A stretch of 64,000 nucleotides of DNA from HK1 sp965220535 (GCA_965220535.1 OZ244833.1:1364001-1428000), one strand, 5' to 3'. Shown: positions 7,846 to 16,831, numbered from the stretch's first letter. Made by a program: numbers and translations. Notes: generated by a model from the sequence alone, not told the origin.

Positions 7846-7862
7846 TAGAGTTATTTGAGACA
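7846..7862. repeat. Left terminal inverted repeat of IS copy 1
   Basis: Matches the reverse complement of the right end except for one substitution and one extra T. Confidence 0.65.
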
Positions 7863-7905
7863 GTCATTAAGACCTGATCTTATGGGATAACGGAGGAACC
7901 TCACG

Positions 7906-8286
7906 ATGAAAAAAAGAGCATGCCAAGCACGCAGGAACCAAAGCCGCGAAGACGTCGCTTGGAGAGGGTCGGTCTTCGACCGGGAAGCTACGAGACAGCC
8001 TCGCGTAAGCGGGAGGCTGTGATGCAGTTGATGACGGGTGAGGACATGGAACTCATCGCCCGGAGTTCCTTAGGTGTCGGCAGCCGATATCAGCCGCCGG
8101 CGAGAGAAAGCTTACGAAGCGATGCTGTATGGCTTGCTGTCTCAGTCTCGCGAGGCCCGATATGTGAAGATCGGCCGGCTGCAAGCCAAGGTGGGCGAAC
8201 AGGCCATGACGATCGAGCTTCTTGACGAGAAGATCGAGAGGTTGGAAGCCGGCCGCCCTTTTGCGCCGCGCAGGTCAAAGCGATGA
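7906..8286 (+). pseudogene. Broken orfA transposase of IS copy 1
   Basis: A ribosome-binding site (GGAGGA) precedes ATG 7906, but the frame closes within 40 codons. Family-typical pieces are scattered in different frames: KREAVMQLMTGEDMELIARS near 8010-8070 (helix-turn-helix of IS3-type OrfA) and, after a shift, DISRRREKAYEAM and KIGRLQAKVGEQAMTIELL (leucine-zipper part) up to the end ERLEAGRPFAPRRSKR. At least two frameshifts are needed to join them. Confidence 0.7.
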
Positions 8287-9071
8287 GCGCCGCGCTTTCG
8301 ATCTCCACGAAAAAGGTCTACGGTGTCTCGCGGGTCTGCCGGGTTTGGAGGATGAGTCGCTCCGGTGTGTACCTCGGTCTGGAAGCGGAGTCGGACAAAC
8401 AGCTTCCGCGCCACCGACCCGGCCCGCATGGGCAGATGCCCGATGCGGAACTGGTCGAAGAGATCAGGAAGGTGATCACGGCCAGTGGGTTCTATGGCGA
8501 GGGCTATCGCAAAGTGCGGGTATCGCGACTGATGCGCGAGAAGGGTTTGCTCGCCAAGCGATGCCGAGGGCCACAGCGTGGGCCTCGGGCTCATGATGGA
8601 ATCATCGTGCCTTCGAGGGTCGATGAGATGTGGGGCACTGACATGACAACGATCCTTCTCGGCACTGGGCAGCAGGTCTGCGTGCTCGTGGCGGTCGAGC
8701 ATTGTTCGGCGAGTTGCGTGGGTGAAGCACGCGGCTACGAAAGACACGCTTTTTGAAGCGTTGGAACCGGTCCGCCAAGGGGTACGGGAGTGCTTCGGAG
8801 CCATCGGCGAGGGGGTGGCGACGGGGTTGACCATCCACCATGACAACGGCTCGCAGTACATCAGCCGCGACTTCCTTTGGTGAGATCGCTTGGGTGAGAT
8901 CTCCGGGGCAAAGATCGCCTCGTCGCCGTCCTTTGTCCGTTCCCCCGAAGAAGGCAATGGATGTGCCGAGCGATTCATCCGCACATTGAGGGTGAGCCTG
9001 CTGTGGCTAAGACACCTTGCTGGACCATCGAAGAGTTGCAGCAAGCACTGTCTGAGTTCAAGGATATCTAA
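8283..9071 (+). pseudogene. Broken orfB DDE transposase of IS copy 1
   Basis: The first 157 codons are open (start overlaps the orfA end), carrying VYGVSRVCRVWRMSRSGVY and the first catalytic Asp region DEMWGTDMTT. A shift near 8715 moves the rest to another frame: FEALEPVRQGVRECFGAIGE, the second Asp in HHDNGSQYISRDF, then an in-frame stop at about 8881, and finally GNGCAERFIRTLR with the third acidic residue. Compared with copy 2, a stretch of about 15 codons around YRKVRVSRLM is deleted. Confidence 0.72.
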
Positions 9072-9186
9072 CAACCAACACTGACTGATCGGAGGCCCCG
9101 GACAACGCTCTGTCGAGCCAGTTCAGGCGAGGGGCGGTGGACGAGGGGCGATGGACGAAACCCGGGCGGCCGCATAAGCTTCAAAA

Positions 9187-9203
9187 GTGTCTCAATAACC
9201 CTA
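9187..9203. repeat. Right terminal inverted repeat of IS copy 1
   Basis: GTGTCTCAATAACCCTA; inverted partner of 7846-7862. Confidence 0.65.
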
Positions 9204-9600
9204 GGCCGCTACACGAGGGAATCGGAAACGACCCCTCGATATATAAGAAAAAACCCGCGTGGGATCGATCTTTTCGAGCGAAACGGAATCGTTCGAGCCA
9301 TTCGATCGGGCTTCGAATAGCGGCATCGATCGATGCATGAAGCCCTTCGGATGCATCGCTCGTATGATTATCTTGCCAGCTTTCGAGGGTTTTTGGATTT
9401 TATGAACTCGAAAGCGGCCGACCGGCAGTCCCGATTGGATAGATTTGATGAGCGCGGATTCTTCGAAGAACCAAGGAAGGGCCTTGGATTCGATCAGGAC
9501 CGCTGCCGCTCGTCGAAAGCGGAAAATCCGGGCAAGAGCGAGCCGCGCTCGATCCGATACTTGCCCCGAGCGCGCTATGCGCTGCGTGTCTTCGGATCGC
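9204..9600. other. Spacer, no gene seen
   Basis: About 400 bp between the IS right end and the coiled-coil gene. Open frames here have no start signal or recognisable content. Confidence 0.55.
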
Positions 9601-10032
9601 CTATCGAAGCAGACTGATCAAACCGCCGACCAGCCCCCCTATCGCGGCGCATCCCAGCATTTTCCACGCCAACGATTCTACCTTTTCCGCAAACCTGACT
9701 TGCGTCTCGCGGATCAAATCGCGAGTCCTCTCGTTGTCTTGGCGAGTTATTTCGTTGGCTTGGCGGGTCGCCTCGCTGGCTTGGCGGGTCGCCTCGTGGG
9801 AGCGGCGGGTCGCCTCGTTCTCCAAGCGATTCGCCTCGTTGGAGCGGATATTCGCCTCGTTGGAGCGGATATTCGCCTCGTTGGAGCGGATATTCGCCTC
9901 GTTGGAGCGGCGATTCGCCTCGTTGGAGCGGCGAATCGTCTCGCTCTCCGAACAAATCGTCTCGGATTCCGATATGACTCGTTCGGTCGATGCCAACAAC
10001 TTCATCGCAGTTTCTTCCGATATGACGCTCAT
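9601..10032 (-). CDS. Heptad-repeat coiled-coil protein with C-terminal membrane anchor
   Basis: 143 aa, not assigned to a named family. The middle (about residues 20-100) is a chain of seven-residue units of the type RSNEANI / RSHEATR / QASEATR, with E and A at fixed places, which should form a long amphipathic helix. The C terminus has a glycine-rich hydrophobic segment MLGCAAIGGLVGGLISLL, so the protein is probably tail-anchored with the rod in the cytoplasm. Start chosen at ATG 10030-10032 because AGGAGAGG lies just upstream; a longer frame exists but lacks a site. The repeats are encoded by nearly identical 21-bp DNA units, so copy number may vary between strains. The function is unknown; a spacer or scaffold role is a guess. 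Confidence 0.65.
   Translation of the reverse strand: MSVISEETAMKLLASTERVISESETICSESETIRRSNEANRRSNEANIRSNEANIRSNEANIRSNEANRLENEATRRSHEATRQASEATRQANEITRQDNERTRDLIRETQVRFAEKVESLAWKMLGCAAIGGLVGGLISLLR
9735..9955. repeat. 21-bp tandem repeat inside the coiled-coil gene
   Basis: About ten units with 21-bp period. The core units from 9838 to 9945 are nearly identical (GGAGCGGATATTCGCCTCGT type), while the outer ones have diverged. The period is a multiple of three, so changes in number keep the frame. Confidence 0.85.
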
Positions 10033-10225
10033 CTTCTTCGCCTCTCCTTTTCGTCTCTTCGAAACGACTCCATCGTACCAAATGGATGATACCGAGCCTA
10101 CCGCAGCTCGGGTGTTATTTTCGCGGACGGGCGACCGCCGACATCGCCCTCCTTCGCGGGATCGCAAAGAACTCGGCAAGAGCTCGGAGAGTGCCCGGCG
10201 AGGAGAAAGGATCGATGACCGGTCG

Positions 10226-10445
10226 CGACATTTTCAAAGCGGGTCGCGTTTTTTCGGCGAAAGCCGCGACGCTCATCCATCCGATCCTCGCTGCATATCC
10301 ACCAAGCCTGCATCGAAGACTCTCGGAATCTCCCGATCAGGGCCTCCCGACCCGGCGTTTTTTCGATCGCTGCGAAGACCGGCGGCGCTTTTCGCTTTCG
10401 GTGAGATGCGCGAAACTCCTCGCCGAGCGAGCACAAGGCCGCCGG
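10226..10445 (-). pseudogene. Decayed partial duplicate of the caiD 3' end
   Basis: Read on the minus strand, this stretch gives APPVFAAIEK, then EALIGRF, then SEDRMDERRGFRRKNATRF. The intact caiD next to it has PPLVFAAIKE, DALSRIGK and SEDQMEGFRAFAEKRDPVW in the same order. DNA similarity is also visible: GGGTCGCGTTTTTTCGGCGA (10241-10260) against GGGTCGCGTTTTTCGGCGA at the end of caiD. About eight codons are missing and neither start nor active site is present. It lies directly downstream of caiD, so it looks like the remains of a tandem duplication. Confidence 0.7.
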
Positions 10446-10528
10446 GCTCGATGCCGATCGGGCGGTCGATCCTTCGACAATCGATCGGGATTTTCGAAAA
10501 GTCAGATGACACGAAAACGCGCTCGGCT

Positions 10529-11311
10529 CTAACGACCCTTCCAAACCGGGTCGCGTTTTTCGGCGAAGGCGCGAAAGCCCTCCATCTGATCCTCGCTGTC
10601 GTAGAGGCGATCGACGCTCGGAAACTGTCGTTTGCCTATCCGGCTCAGGGCATCGTGGGCGCTCAAGTTCTCCACCCCGCGCAGCACTTCTTTGATCGCG
10701 GCGAAGACCAGCGGCGGGCCGCTCTCGAGCAGGTGCGCCAACTCCCGAGCCCGAGGGAGCAGATCCCCGGCCTCCAAGACCTCGTTGACCAAACCCCAGC
10801 GGTGGGCCTCGGCCGCATCCATCCACCGACCGGTGAGAAGGAGTTCCATCGCGATATGCCAAGGCATGCGTCGGGGCAACTTGACGGTGGCGGCGTCGGC
10901 CAGCGTTCCCGCCCGGATCTCCGGCAGGGCGAAGGATGCCTCGTTCGCCGCGAGGATCAGATCGCAAGACAAAGCGATCTCGAAGCCGCCCCCCACCGCC
11001 ATGCCGTTGACCGCCGCGATGACCGGCTTGTCGAGCCCCGGCAGTTCCTGCAATCCCCCGAAGCCGCCGACCCCGTAGTCGCCGTCGACCGCATCCCCTT
11101 GCGCCGCCGCTTTCAAATCCCAACCGGCGCTGAAGAATTTCTCCCCGGCGCCGGTGACGATGGCCACCCGCAGCGCCGGATCGTCACGGAATGCCTTGAA
11201 TACCTCGCCCATCTTTCGGCTCGTGGCCAAGTCGATGGCGTTGGCTTTGGGGCGATCGATGACGACTTCCAATACCCCGCCTTCGCGGCGAGTGCGTATC
11301 GAATCGTTCAT
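10529..11311 (-). CDS. caiD: Carnitinyl-CoA dehydratase / enoyl-CoA hydratase family (CaiD)
   Basis: 260 aa, the length of E. coli CaiD (261). Many blocks agree with CaiD as I know it: DRPKANAIDLATSRKMGEVF, AIVTGAGEKFFSAGWDLKAA, NLDKPVIAAVNG-like LDKPVIAAVNGMAVGGGFE, RWGLVNEV, and the ending FAEKRDPVWKGR. CaiD hydrates crotonobetainyl-CoA to L-carnitinyl-CoA, reversibly, in the cytoplasm. Other cai genes are not in the window, so it may serve carnitine breakdown or a general crotonase step. The oxyanion-hole loop (AGWDLKA and GGGFE) is intact. No clear Shine-Dalgarno precedes the start. A decayed copy of its 3' end follows. Confidence 0.9.
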   Translation of the reverse strand: MNDSIRTRREGGVLEVVIDRPKANAIDLATSRKMGEVFKAFRDDPALRVAIVTGAGEKFFSAGWDLKAAAQGDAVDGDYGVGGFGGLQELPGLDKPVIAAVNGMAVGGGFEIALSCDLILAANEASFALPEIRAGTLADAATVKLPRRMPWHIAMELLLTGRWMDAAEAHRWGLVNEVLEAGDLLPRARELAHLLESGPPLVFAAIKEVLRGVENLSAHDALSRIGKRQFPSVDRLYDSEDQMEGFRAFAEKRDPVWKGR

Positions 11312-11865
11312 GGAAATTTATCCGTCGGTTTTTGCGCACGGCATCGAAAAAAGCGCGCGGAAGGGTGCGAATACGCTGTCTTCGTCAACGATTCGATGCG
11401 AAAAAACTTCGCTTTCCTTCGAAAGAGCCCTGAACTTAGGCCCGTCCCTCGGTTTTCGAGCCTGATGATCGAGTGAATTCCATCCGGCGCCTCGTCGCTC
11501 CGCGTAGGCCCGAATGCCGAACGAAGGACCGAAGAAATTCGGCAAAATGGGCGGAGATCGATTCGGATCGGAGATCGATTCGAATCCAAGCGATCGAAGG
11601 TCAATGCCGAATCCCCCCTATCGCTGCATCGTTATCAAGGTGGCTACCGCGAGGAAAGGATCGCGAAAACGACGAGAGCGACGAAACGACAAGGATCGCC
11701 AAGGCTGCGAGCGCTTCCGAGGAAAAAATCGCCGAATCGCGACGCCTCTTTGGTCGATGCCCATTGAGTCGATACCCCTTGAGTCGATGCCCTCCGATTT
11801 TTTCGCGGCGATGCCACCCGACCCTCGGCATCGACATCCGACGCGAAAAATCCTCGACACCGACT
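11312..11865. other. Spacer between caiD and argC
   Basis: About 550 bp with no supported gene. It carries a 15-bp repeat (TGAGTCGAT core, three units) at about 11751-11795. Confidence 0.55.
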
Positions 11866-12924
11866 TCAGATATCGAGCCCATCGAATTCACCCACCCCGG
11901 TCATCAGATTGAGATTTTGTACCGCGGCTCCCGCGGCGCCCTTGCCGAGATTGTCGAGACGAGCGACGAGCATGATCCGGGTTTCGTGCCCGAATACGAA
12001 GAGCTCGATCGAATTTCCGTCCTTGCCGTCCTCCTCGATCCGGGGATCGAGAAAGCCGTCTTGCAAATACCCCTCGCCGCCGAGCGGGCGCAGTCGGATG
12101 CCCGGCTCGTTGCGATAACGAGCCTCCAAACAGGCGTGCACCGCGATCGCGCCTTCGTTTTTGGCTTCCCCCGCCAGAGATCCGGCGGGCAAGGGAATCA
12201 TCGTCAACATCCCTTGGGCGAAATGCCCCACCATCGGCGAGAAGATCGGCGGCGATTCCAGCCCGGCATGGATCGCCATTTCCGGCAGATGCTTATGATC
12301 GAGATGCAAGGCATAAGGTCGGATCGGCCATAAGCGATCGAGGCGATTCGACGGCGCTGCCGGATCGAGGGCCTGAGCGCTTCTTTCCTCGTAGCGCTCG
12401 ATCAGTTGGCGGCCGCCGCCGCTGAAGCCGGAAATCGCATGGCAGGAAAGATCCGCCGCGGGAGACAAAAAGCCGGCGTCGACCAAGGGGCGGACCATGA
12501 GGATGAAGCCGGTCGGATAACAACCGGGATTGCTGACCTTGGAGCTCTCTCGGATTCGATCGCGCTGTTCCGGCGCCAACTCCGGCAGGCCGTAGACCCA
12601 TCCCGGGGCGGTACGATGGGCGCTGCTCGCATCGAGCACCCGCACCGCTTCGTTGTCGATCATGGATACCGCCTCGCGAGCGGCATCGTCGGGCAAACAG
12701 AGGATCACGATATCCGCTTCGTTGAGAAAGCGCCGGCGGGTAGCCGGATCCTTGCGCGATTCGGGCGGGATTTCGACCGCTTGGAGATTCGCATGCGAAG
12801 CGATCATCTCGCGGATACGAAGGCCGGTGGTCCCGGCCTGTCCGTCGATGAATACCCGTACCGGCCCCGAACCGCTTTCCCGATCCTGCCGATGGTCGGT
12901 CGTTCGGTGATCGATAGCGCTCAT
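11866..12924 (-). CDS. argC: N-acetyl-gamma-glutamyl-phosphate reductase
   Basis: 352 aa. ArgC reduces N-acetylglutamyl phosphate to the semialdehyde with NADPH, the third step of arginine synthesis. Visible: NADP-binding start VFIDGQAGTTGLRIREM, the catalytic cysteine in SNPGCYPTGFI, HAISGFSGGGRQLIE, HLPEMAIHA and the C-terminal GAAVQNLNLM. Lacking the longer insert of E. coli ArgC, it fits the shorter (type 2) ArgC group, whose members carry GQAGTTGL. The first 18 residues are polar and may be a wrong extension; a GAGG lies about 12 bases upstream of the chosen ATG. No other arg gene is adjacent. Confidence 0.92.
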   Translation of the reverse strand: MSAIDHRTTDHRQDRESGSGPVRVFIDGQAGTTGLRIREMIASHANLQAVEIPPESRKDPATRRRFLNEADIVILCLPDDAAREAVSMIDNEAVRVLDASSAHRTAPGWVYGLPELAPEQRDRIRESSKVSNPGCYPTGFILMVRPLVDAGFLSPAADLSCHAISGFSGGGRQLIERYEERSAQALDPAAPSNRLDRLWPIRPYALHLDHKHLPEMAIHAGLESPPIFSPMVGHFAQGMLTMIPLPAGSLAGEAKNEGAIAVHACLEARYRNEPGIRLRPLGGEGYLQDGFLDPRIEEDGKDGNSIELFVFGHETRIMLVARLDNLGKGAAGAAVQNLNLMTGVGEFDGLDI

Positions 12925-13007
12925 GTCGTTTGGCCCTCGTCGAGGATCGAAACCGTCGGCATCTCGGTGGTCCGCGAATGCCCCGCCCTCGCGCCTATCC
13001 CGGATCG

Positions 13008-13715
13008 TCAGTAGAGATAGACGAGATTGCAGTCTTGGTTGTCGGCGGCAACGTCGTAAATCTTGACTCCATCGGTGTCTTTAACACATCCATTTGCACT
13101 TTGGGCCAGTCTCCCGAAGGTCGCACCTCTGGTAACGGCAAGACGCACCGCGCCGGTATCGGGGACCCCGTCGTCGAGTTTGACATCCACCTCGCGGGCG
13201 ATATCCACCGGTATCCCCCGACCCAATACGAGATTCAAGCGCACCGTCGCCGTGCCGGTGGCGATGTAATCGTCGGTACGACCGAGCACCATGGCCTGAT
13301 TGTACGGATTAAGCGGCGCCAGCTTGTTGGTGCTGTCGGGCTCGGTGGCGTCTCCTTTGTATTCTCCCTGCAAGAAACCCGCCTTGGCCAACTGCTCCCA
13401 AAGGGCATTGGGCTCCTTCCACTTATCGCCGGTTCCGTTGTCGATGCGACCGTTATCGTTGCCGCCGCCATTGATGTCAACCCCGATCGCATCCTTCGCC
13501 GCTGCCTCGCCCCAATCCCCGGGCACCTGCCGATAACGATCCATAAAGCCGAAATAGGCGGCCTGGATCCCGGAAACGCTGTCCGCGATATTGCGCACGC
13601 GAGCGCTGTTGATCAGCTCTTGTCCTTTCATCACCGCTCCGAGCAGAAGACCGACCACGACCAACACGATGGCGATCTCGACGATGGTAAAACCTCCGCT
13701 GCGATTTGTATTCAT
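13008..13715 (-). CDS. Type IV prepilin-like protein (MshA/PilA-type)
   Basis: 235 aa. The N terminus MNTNRSGG-FTIVEIAIVLV is a classical prepilin leader: short basic leader, glycine before the cut, phenylalanine at +1, glutamate at +5 and a hydrophobic helix of about 20 residues. The globular part contains QAAYFGFMDRYRQVPGDW, a pattern common in MSHA-type minor pilins, a GGGNDNGRIDNGTGD loop, and a C-terminal cysteine pair. Start chosen at 13715 with AAGGAG six bases upstream; the frame is open further but lacks signals. It is the last gene of the pilus operon, 209 bp after the preceding prepilin gene. It is likely a structural or minor pilin of the MSHA-like machine. Confidence 0.85.
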   Translation of the reverse strand: MNTNRSGGFTIVEIAIVLVVVGLLLGAVMKGQELINSARVRNIADSVSGIQAAYFGFMDRYRQVPGDWGEAAAKDAIGVDINGGGNDNGRIDNGTGDKWKEPNALWEQLAKAGFLQGEYKGDATEPDSTNKLAPLNPYNQAMVLGRTDDYIATGTATVRLNLVLGRGIPVDIAREVDVKLDDGVPDTGAVRLAVTRGATFGRLAQSANGCVKDTDGVKIYDVAADNQDCNLVYLY

Positions 13716-13924
13716 GTCATTCTCCTTGGTGCCTGCCTGCAGATTTCTCGACCCTCGTCGGCACCGACGATCCGATCGCCGGCGATTCGAAGGGCCATGA
13801 AAACGAGAGCCTCGGACCGAGCGGATCGGCGCTCGATCTTCGGGATCTCGAGAATTCCGCCACCGACCCGAAAGAAAAATCGGAGGCGGGAGCGAAAGGG
13901 GAAAGAAGAGCGCATCGTTCGTCT

Positions 13925-14791
13925 TCATGGCCAGACTCCGGCGCGAACGAGGCGGTCGAGCAGGACATATTTCGAAAGCCAAACCAGCACGTCGTCGAAG
14001 CCGCCGCTGCCCGATCGCGCCTGCGGCCCGTGCTCGTATAGGGCATTGGCCGGGGAAGAGGGATTGCTGCAGTTCGGCGGGTTATCGGCCAACTGTCTAT
14101 TTCGACCGTCGTTTTCTCCGTCGGGAACGCCGTTCGAGCCGCAGGAAAAGAGAATCGCCGCCGGGCCGTTGTCTTCTCTGTTGACCAAATTCGTGTTATT
14201 CACCCTGTCCGTGATTTCCAAGTCACCGGTGGTACGATGATTGGATATCTCCTTGGTATAGGCATCGTTGCCGCGATAGCGAATCCGACGGTTCCAGCCA
14301 TCGAGGCCCCTCACCCCGAGGGTCACCGAGGGAAGAGCCCCTTCGGCCCTGCGGCAAGGATGCGATTTGGATGTCGATGCCGATCGATCCTCCGCTCCAT
14401 CACCGTCGGTATCGGGGCAAGGCAACCTTGTATGCACCACCGCATAGCCGAGCAACGCCTCCGTCGCCTCGGCAAGAGCCACTTCGGTCTGCCGCATCCG
14501 ATAACGTTCGATTTGGGCGGAAAGCGGGACCATCAAACCGCCGATCAGCAAGGCAGCGGCCGCAAGGACGATGGCCAGCTCGATCAGCGAAAAACCTCTT
14601 TGGGGGCGGCGGCGAGGCTCGGGTGCGATCGTCGGCAGGCTCTGCGGGCGTCGCGAAGGAAGCGGGGGAAAAGGGCTGTCGAAGAAAAACGCTCGCCTGG
14701 GCTTTCGAGGCGGGAAAGCCCGAGATCGGCAGCGGACTCGGCGCGAGCGCGAAGCGCTCTTGGCGAAGCTATCGGCTTTTCCGGTATTCAT
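13925..14791 (-). CDS. Prepilin-like protein with LPCPDT motif
   Basis: 288 aa. An unusually long, basic leader of about 65 residues precedes QRG-FSLIELAIVLAAAALL, a class III-like prepilin cleavage site with E at +5. Downstream, ALLGYAVVHTRLPCPDTDGD is shared in part with the next upstream gene (ALIGYSVSYPE then LPCPDTNASG). Start 14791 is two bases after the stop of the upstream gene, which supports it, though the leader is far longer than the usual 6-25. An internal start cannot be excluded. Probably a minor pilin or pseudopilin of the same machine. Confidence 0.75.
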   Translation of the reverse strand: MNTGKADSFAKSASRSRRVRCRSRAFPPRKPRRAFFFDSPFPPLPSRRPQSLPTIAPEPRRRPQRGFSLIELAIVLAAAALLIGGLMVPLSAQIERYRMRQTEVALAEATEALLGYAVVHTRLPCPDTDGDGAEDRSASTSKSHPCRRAEGALPSVTLGVRGLDGWNRRIRYRGNDAYTKEISNHRTTGDLEITDRVNNTNLVNREDNGPAAILFSCGSNGVPDGENDGRNRQLADNPPNCSNPSSPANALYEHGPQARSGSGGFDDVLVWLSKYVLLDRLVRAGVWP

Positions 14792-14793
14792 CG

Positions 14794-16653
14794 TTAATCT
14801 CGGAAAGAAACCGGATAAATCATGCCGATGCGGTCGTTGAAATCCGGGGCGCGAGGGCGCATTTCATATCGCCCGTCATCGACGGCGTTTCTTCCTTCGA
14901 ACCACTCGCTGCGGATGAAATTGTCGGTATTGCGAGTCTCGACGGCGTCGATCTTGCTTCCGGCCAACAAGAACACCACGGCCGCCGGATCGAAAGAGGT
15001 GCGCCGGCCATCCAAAAGCACCCGACTGACCGAGAGGCAACCGCCTTCTCCGGAGCAATCCCCGCTCCCGGCGATGGCGAAGGGGGATGCGATATCCACC
15101 CATAAAAGGAGATGCCAGTCGTTTCTCGGCAGCCAAGCGGGCAGGTCGGGGTCGGAGTCGGCGCCGACCGAAAGAGGAAAAGCGATATCCTCCACCGCGA
15201 GCGAGCCCGCCCCTTGTTCAGCGATGAGAGCGTCCTTGGAAAAAGAGATGCTTCCCTGCCTCGTTCGATTGTCTTGCGTCGGCGGTTCGTCTGTATGCTC
15301 GGAGATCTCGACGGTCGACTTGTCGGTCCATTTCTCACCGACCACTCGCCGCCTGCGTATATCGCTCGCGGTAGGAGCGATCACTTCCGGATCCCCTTCC
15401 AACGAGATATCGAACTCGTAAACCCGGACCCCATCGTCGGGAAGACTCGTATGCGCCTTCCCCTCGCACTTGACTTGTTTCGGCGACCGCCAAACGCATT
15501 CCCCATCCTCCACGTCGAGCCCGTTCTCCGGAAGAACGAGGGACTCGGGTTCCACGCTTCCCTTGGATGAAATTTCTCCGTCCTCGAGCGAACCCCGAAG
15601 GGAAAAATCGCTTTTGAACTTCGCGTCGATGTTGAATATCGGCAGCCATCCTTGGCGCGTACCGGCGGTCGCGACCGATTTCGGATCCATATCGTCCTCG
15701 GGCTTCAGCCAAGGCAATACCCTTTCTTTATTCCAATCTGCCTCTCGATATCGAGAGAGGGTCTCGCGCAAAGCGGGAAAGACTCGTCGGGCGACGGCAT
15801 CCACCAACTCGTCTCCGGTCAGCGCCACCACCCGATCGTCGAAGCGCTCGGGATCCTCCTTACCCCCGAAGGTGAATTCGTTATCGCCCGATGTCGCGTT
15901 ATCCCCTTCGAGATATTCTTCGGGGGCATTGAGACCCCGAGATGGATCTTGCAAATCGAGCGGAGAGCCGGGGGCGATGATCACGGCGGCGACGTTATCG
16001 AGATCATCGACCTTCAAATCGGACCTCGTCGCGCTATTCACCTTTTTCGACGTTTCGGCACTTGAGTAGCTGGCTATCGCGCGAAATTTCTCATCCGCCG
16101 CATACCAAAAATGCCCGAGTCGATTGGGGTTGACACCGCCCGGCGGCATGAGGCCGAGTTGACGCCAAGGAAGTCGGGCGGTGGTATCGGATTGGCAGTC
16201 TGTGGGAACGGGATTCGCGGAGCCACTCGCGTTGGTATCGGGACAAGGGAGAAAGCCCGGGCCTCTATTCATGTTGCGAACTTCGGGATAGGAGACCGAA
16301 TAGCCGATCAAGGCGTCTTTGGCCAGCGCCAGGGAATATTCGTCGGCGCGGAGGACATGACGGTCGCGAGCGAGGGATTCGAGCCACGCCACCGATACGA
16401 GACCCGCTCCGAGCACGCCGACGAGCATCATCGCGATCAACGCCGCTCCCCGCTGAGATGCCACGAGGGGCGGATATGCGGATCGCGACCGCAAGCCTTG
16501 CGTCCGGTGTGCGGATCGAAAACCCCGAGCCTTGCCGGCCGACCGGGGCGCCGCCGCCGAGCCCGGTCGCAAACGAGGCCCGCAATGGAGCCCCTCGGGC
16601 CATGGCCACGCAGCTTGCGCTTCCGTCGTTTCTTTATCCCTCGCGCTTTTCAT
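14794..16653 (-). CDS. Large PilX/MshP-like pilin-related protein
   Basis: 619 aa, much larger than normal pilins. After a basic N-terminal stretch of about 65 residues comes QRGAALIAMMLVGVLGAGLV, a PilX-type hydrophobic helix with no glutamate at +5. Further on, LALAKDALIGYSVSYPEVR and GFLPCPDTNASGS share a motif with the following prepilin. The rest, mostly periplasmic by prediction, is acidic and not recognised; two cysteine pairs lie near its middle and end (CVW...VKCEG and GDCSGEGGCL). Position in the operon, before two prepilin genes, matches MshP/MshQ-type tip proteins; an adhesive tip role is inferred. The start is uncertain within the first 60 codons. Confidence 0.65.
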   Translation of the reverse strand: MKSARDKETTEAQAAWPWPEGLHCGPRLRPGSAAAPRSAGKARGFRSAHRTQGLRSRSAYPPLVASQRGAALIAMMLVGVLGAGLVSVAWLESLARDRHVLRADEYSLALAKDALIGYSVSYPEVRNMNRGPGFLPCPDTNASGSANPVPTDCQSDTTARLPWRQLGLMPPGGVNPNRLGHFWYAADEKFRAIASYSSAETSKKVNSATRSDLKVDDLDNVAAVIIAPGSPLDLQDPSRGLNAPEEYLEGDNATSGDNEFTFGGKEDPERFDDRVVALTGDELVDAVARRVFPALRETLSRYREADWNKERVLPWLKPEDDMDPKSVATAGTRQGWLPIFNIDAKFKSDFSLRGSLEDGEISSKGSVEPESLVLPENGLDVEDGECVWRSPKQVKCEGKAHTSLPDDGVRVYEFDISLEGDPEVIAPTASDIRRRRVVGEKWTDKSTVEISEHTDEPPTQDNRTRQGSISFSKDALIAEQGAGSLAVEDIAFPLSVGADSDPDLPAWLPRNDWHLLLWVDIASPFAIAGSGDCSGEGGCLSVSRVLLDGRRTSFDPAAVVFLLAGSKIDAVETRNTDNFIRSEWFEGRNAVDDGRYEMRPRAPDFNDRIGMIYPVSFRD

Positions 16654-16831
16654 TTTCTCGGCCCTTCATCCTCGGATCTCCTTCGAAAAAACCGAACGAA
16701 GAAGCGGCCGCGCAAGCGAAGGGGAGCAACGCTCGAGACATCCATGGGGGAGTGGATGTCCAGGCACCGAGGGCTGGGTTTTTCCACCCGCTCATCGGAC
16801 AACCCTTGCTCGCCTGCGCGGCCGGGTATCG

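Larger units (their letters stand above)
7846..9203 (+). mobile_element. Decayed IS3-family-like insertion sequence, copy 1
   Basis: About 1.36 kb bounded by imperfect inverted repeats: left end TAGAGTTATTTGAGACA at 7846, right end GTGTCTCAATAACCCTA at 9187-9203, whose reverse complement is TAGGGTTATTGAGACAC. Between them lie remains of an orfA/orfB transposase pair in + orientation, broken by frameshifts and stops. A second copy with matching ends is at 26483-27969. No clear target-site duplication was seen. The element cannot be active on its own. Confidence 0.75.

Noticed and set aside
9838..9945. CRISPR-like array of 21-bp units
   Set aside because: There are no spacers between units and the period matches heptads of an open frame with a ribosome-binding site.
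9734..11476. 580-codon frame on + over the coiled-coil gene and caiD
   Set aside because: It is antisense to two well-supported genes; it is rich in R/S/P and has no family features.
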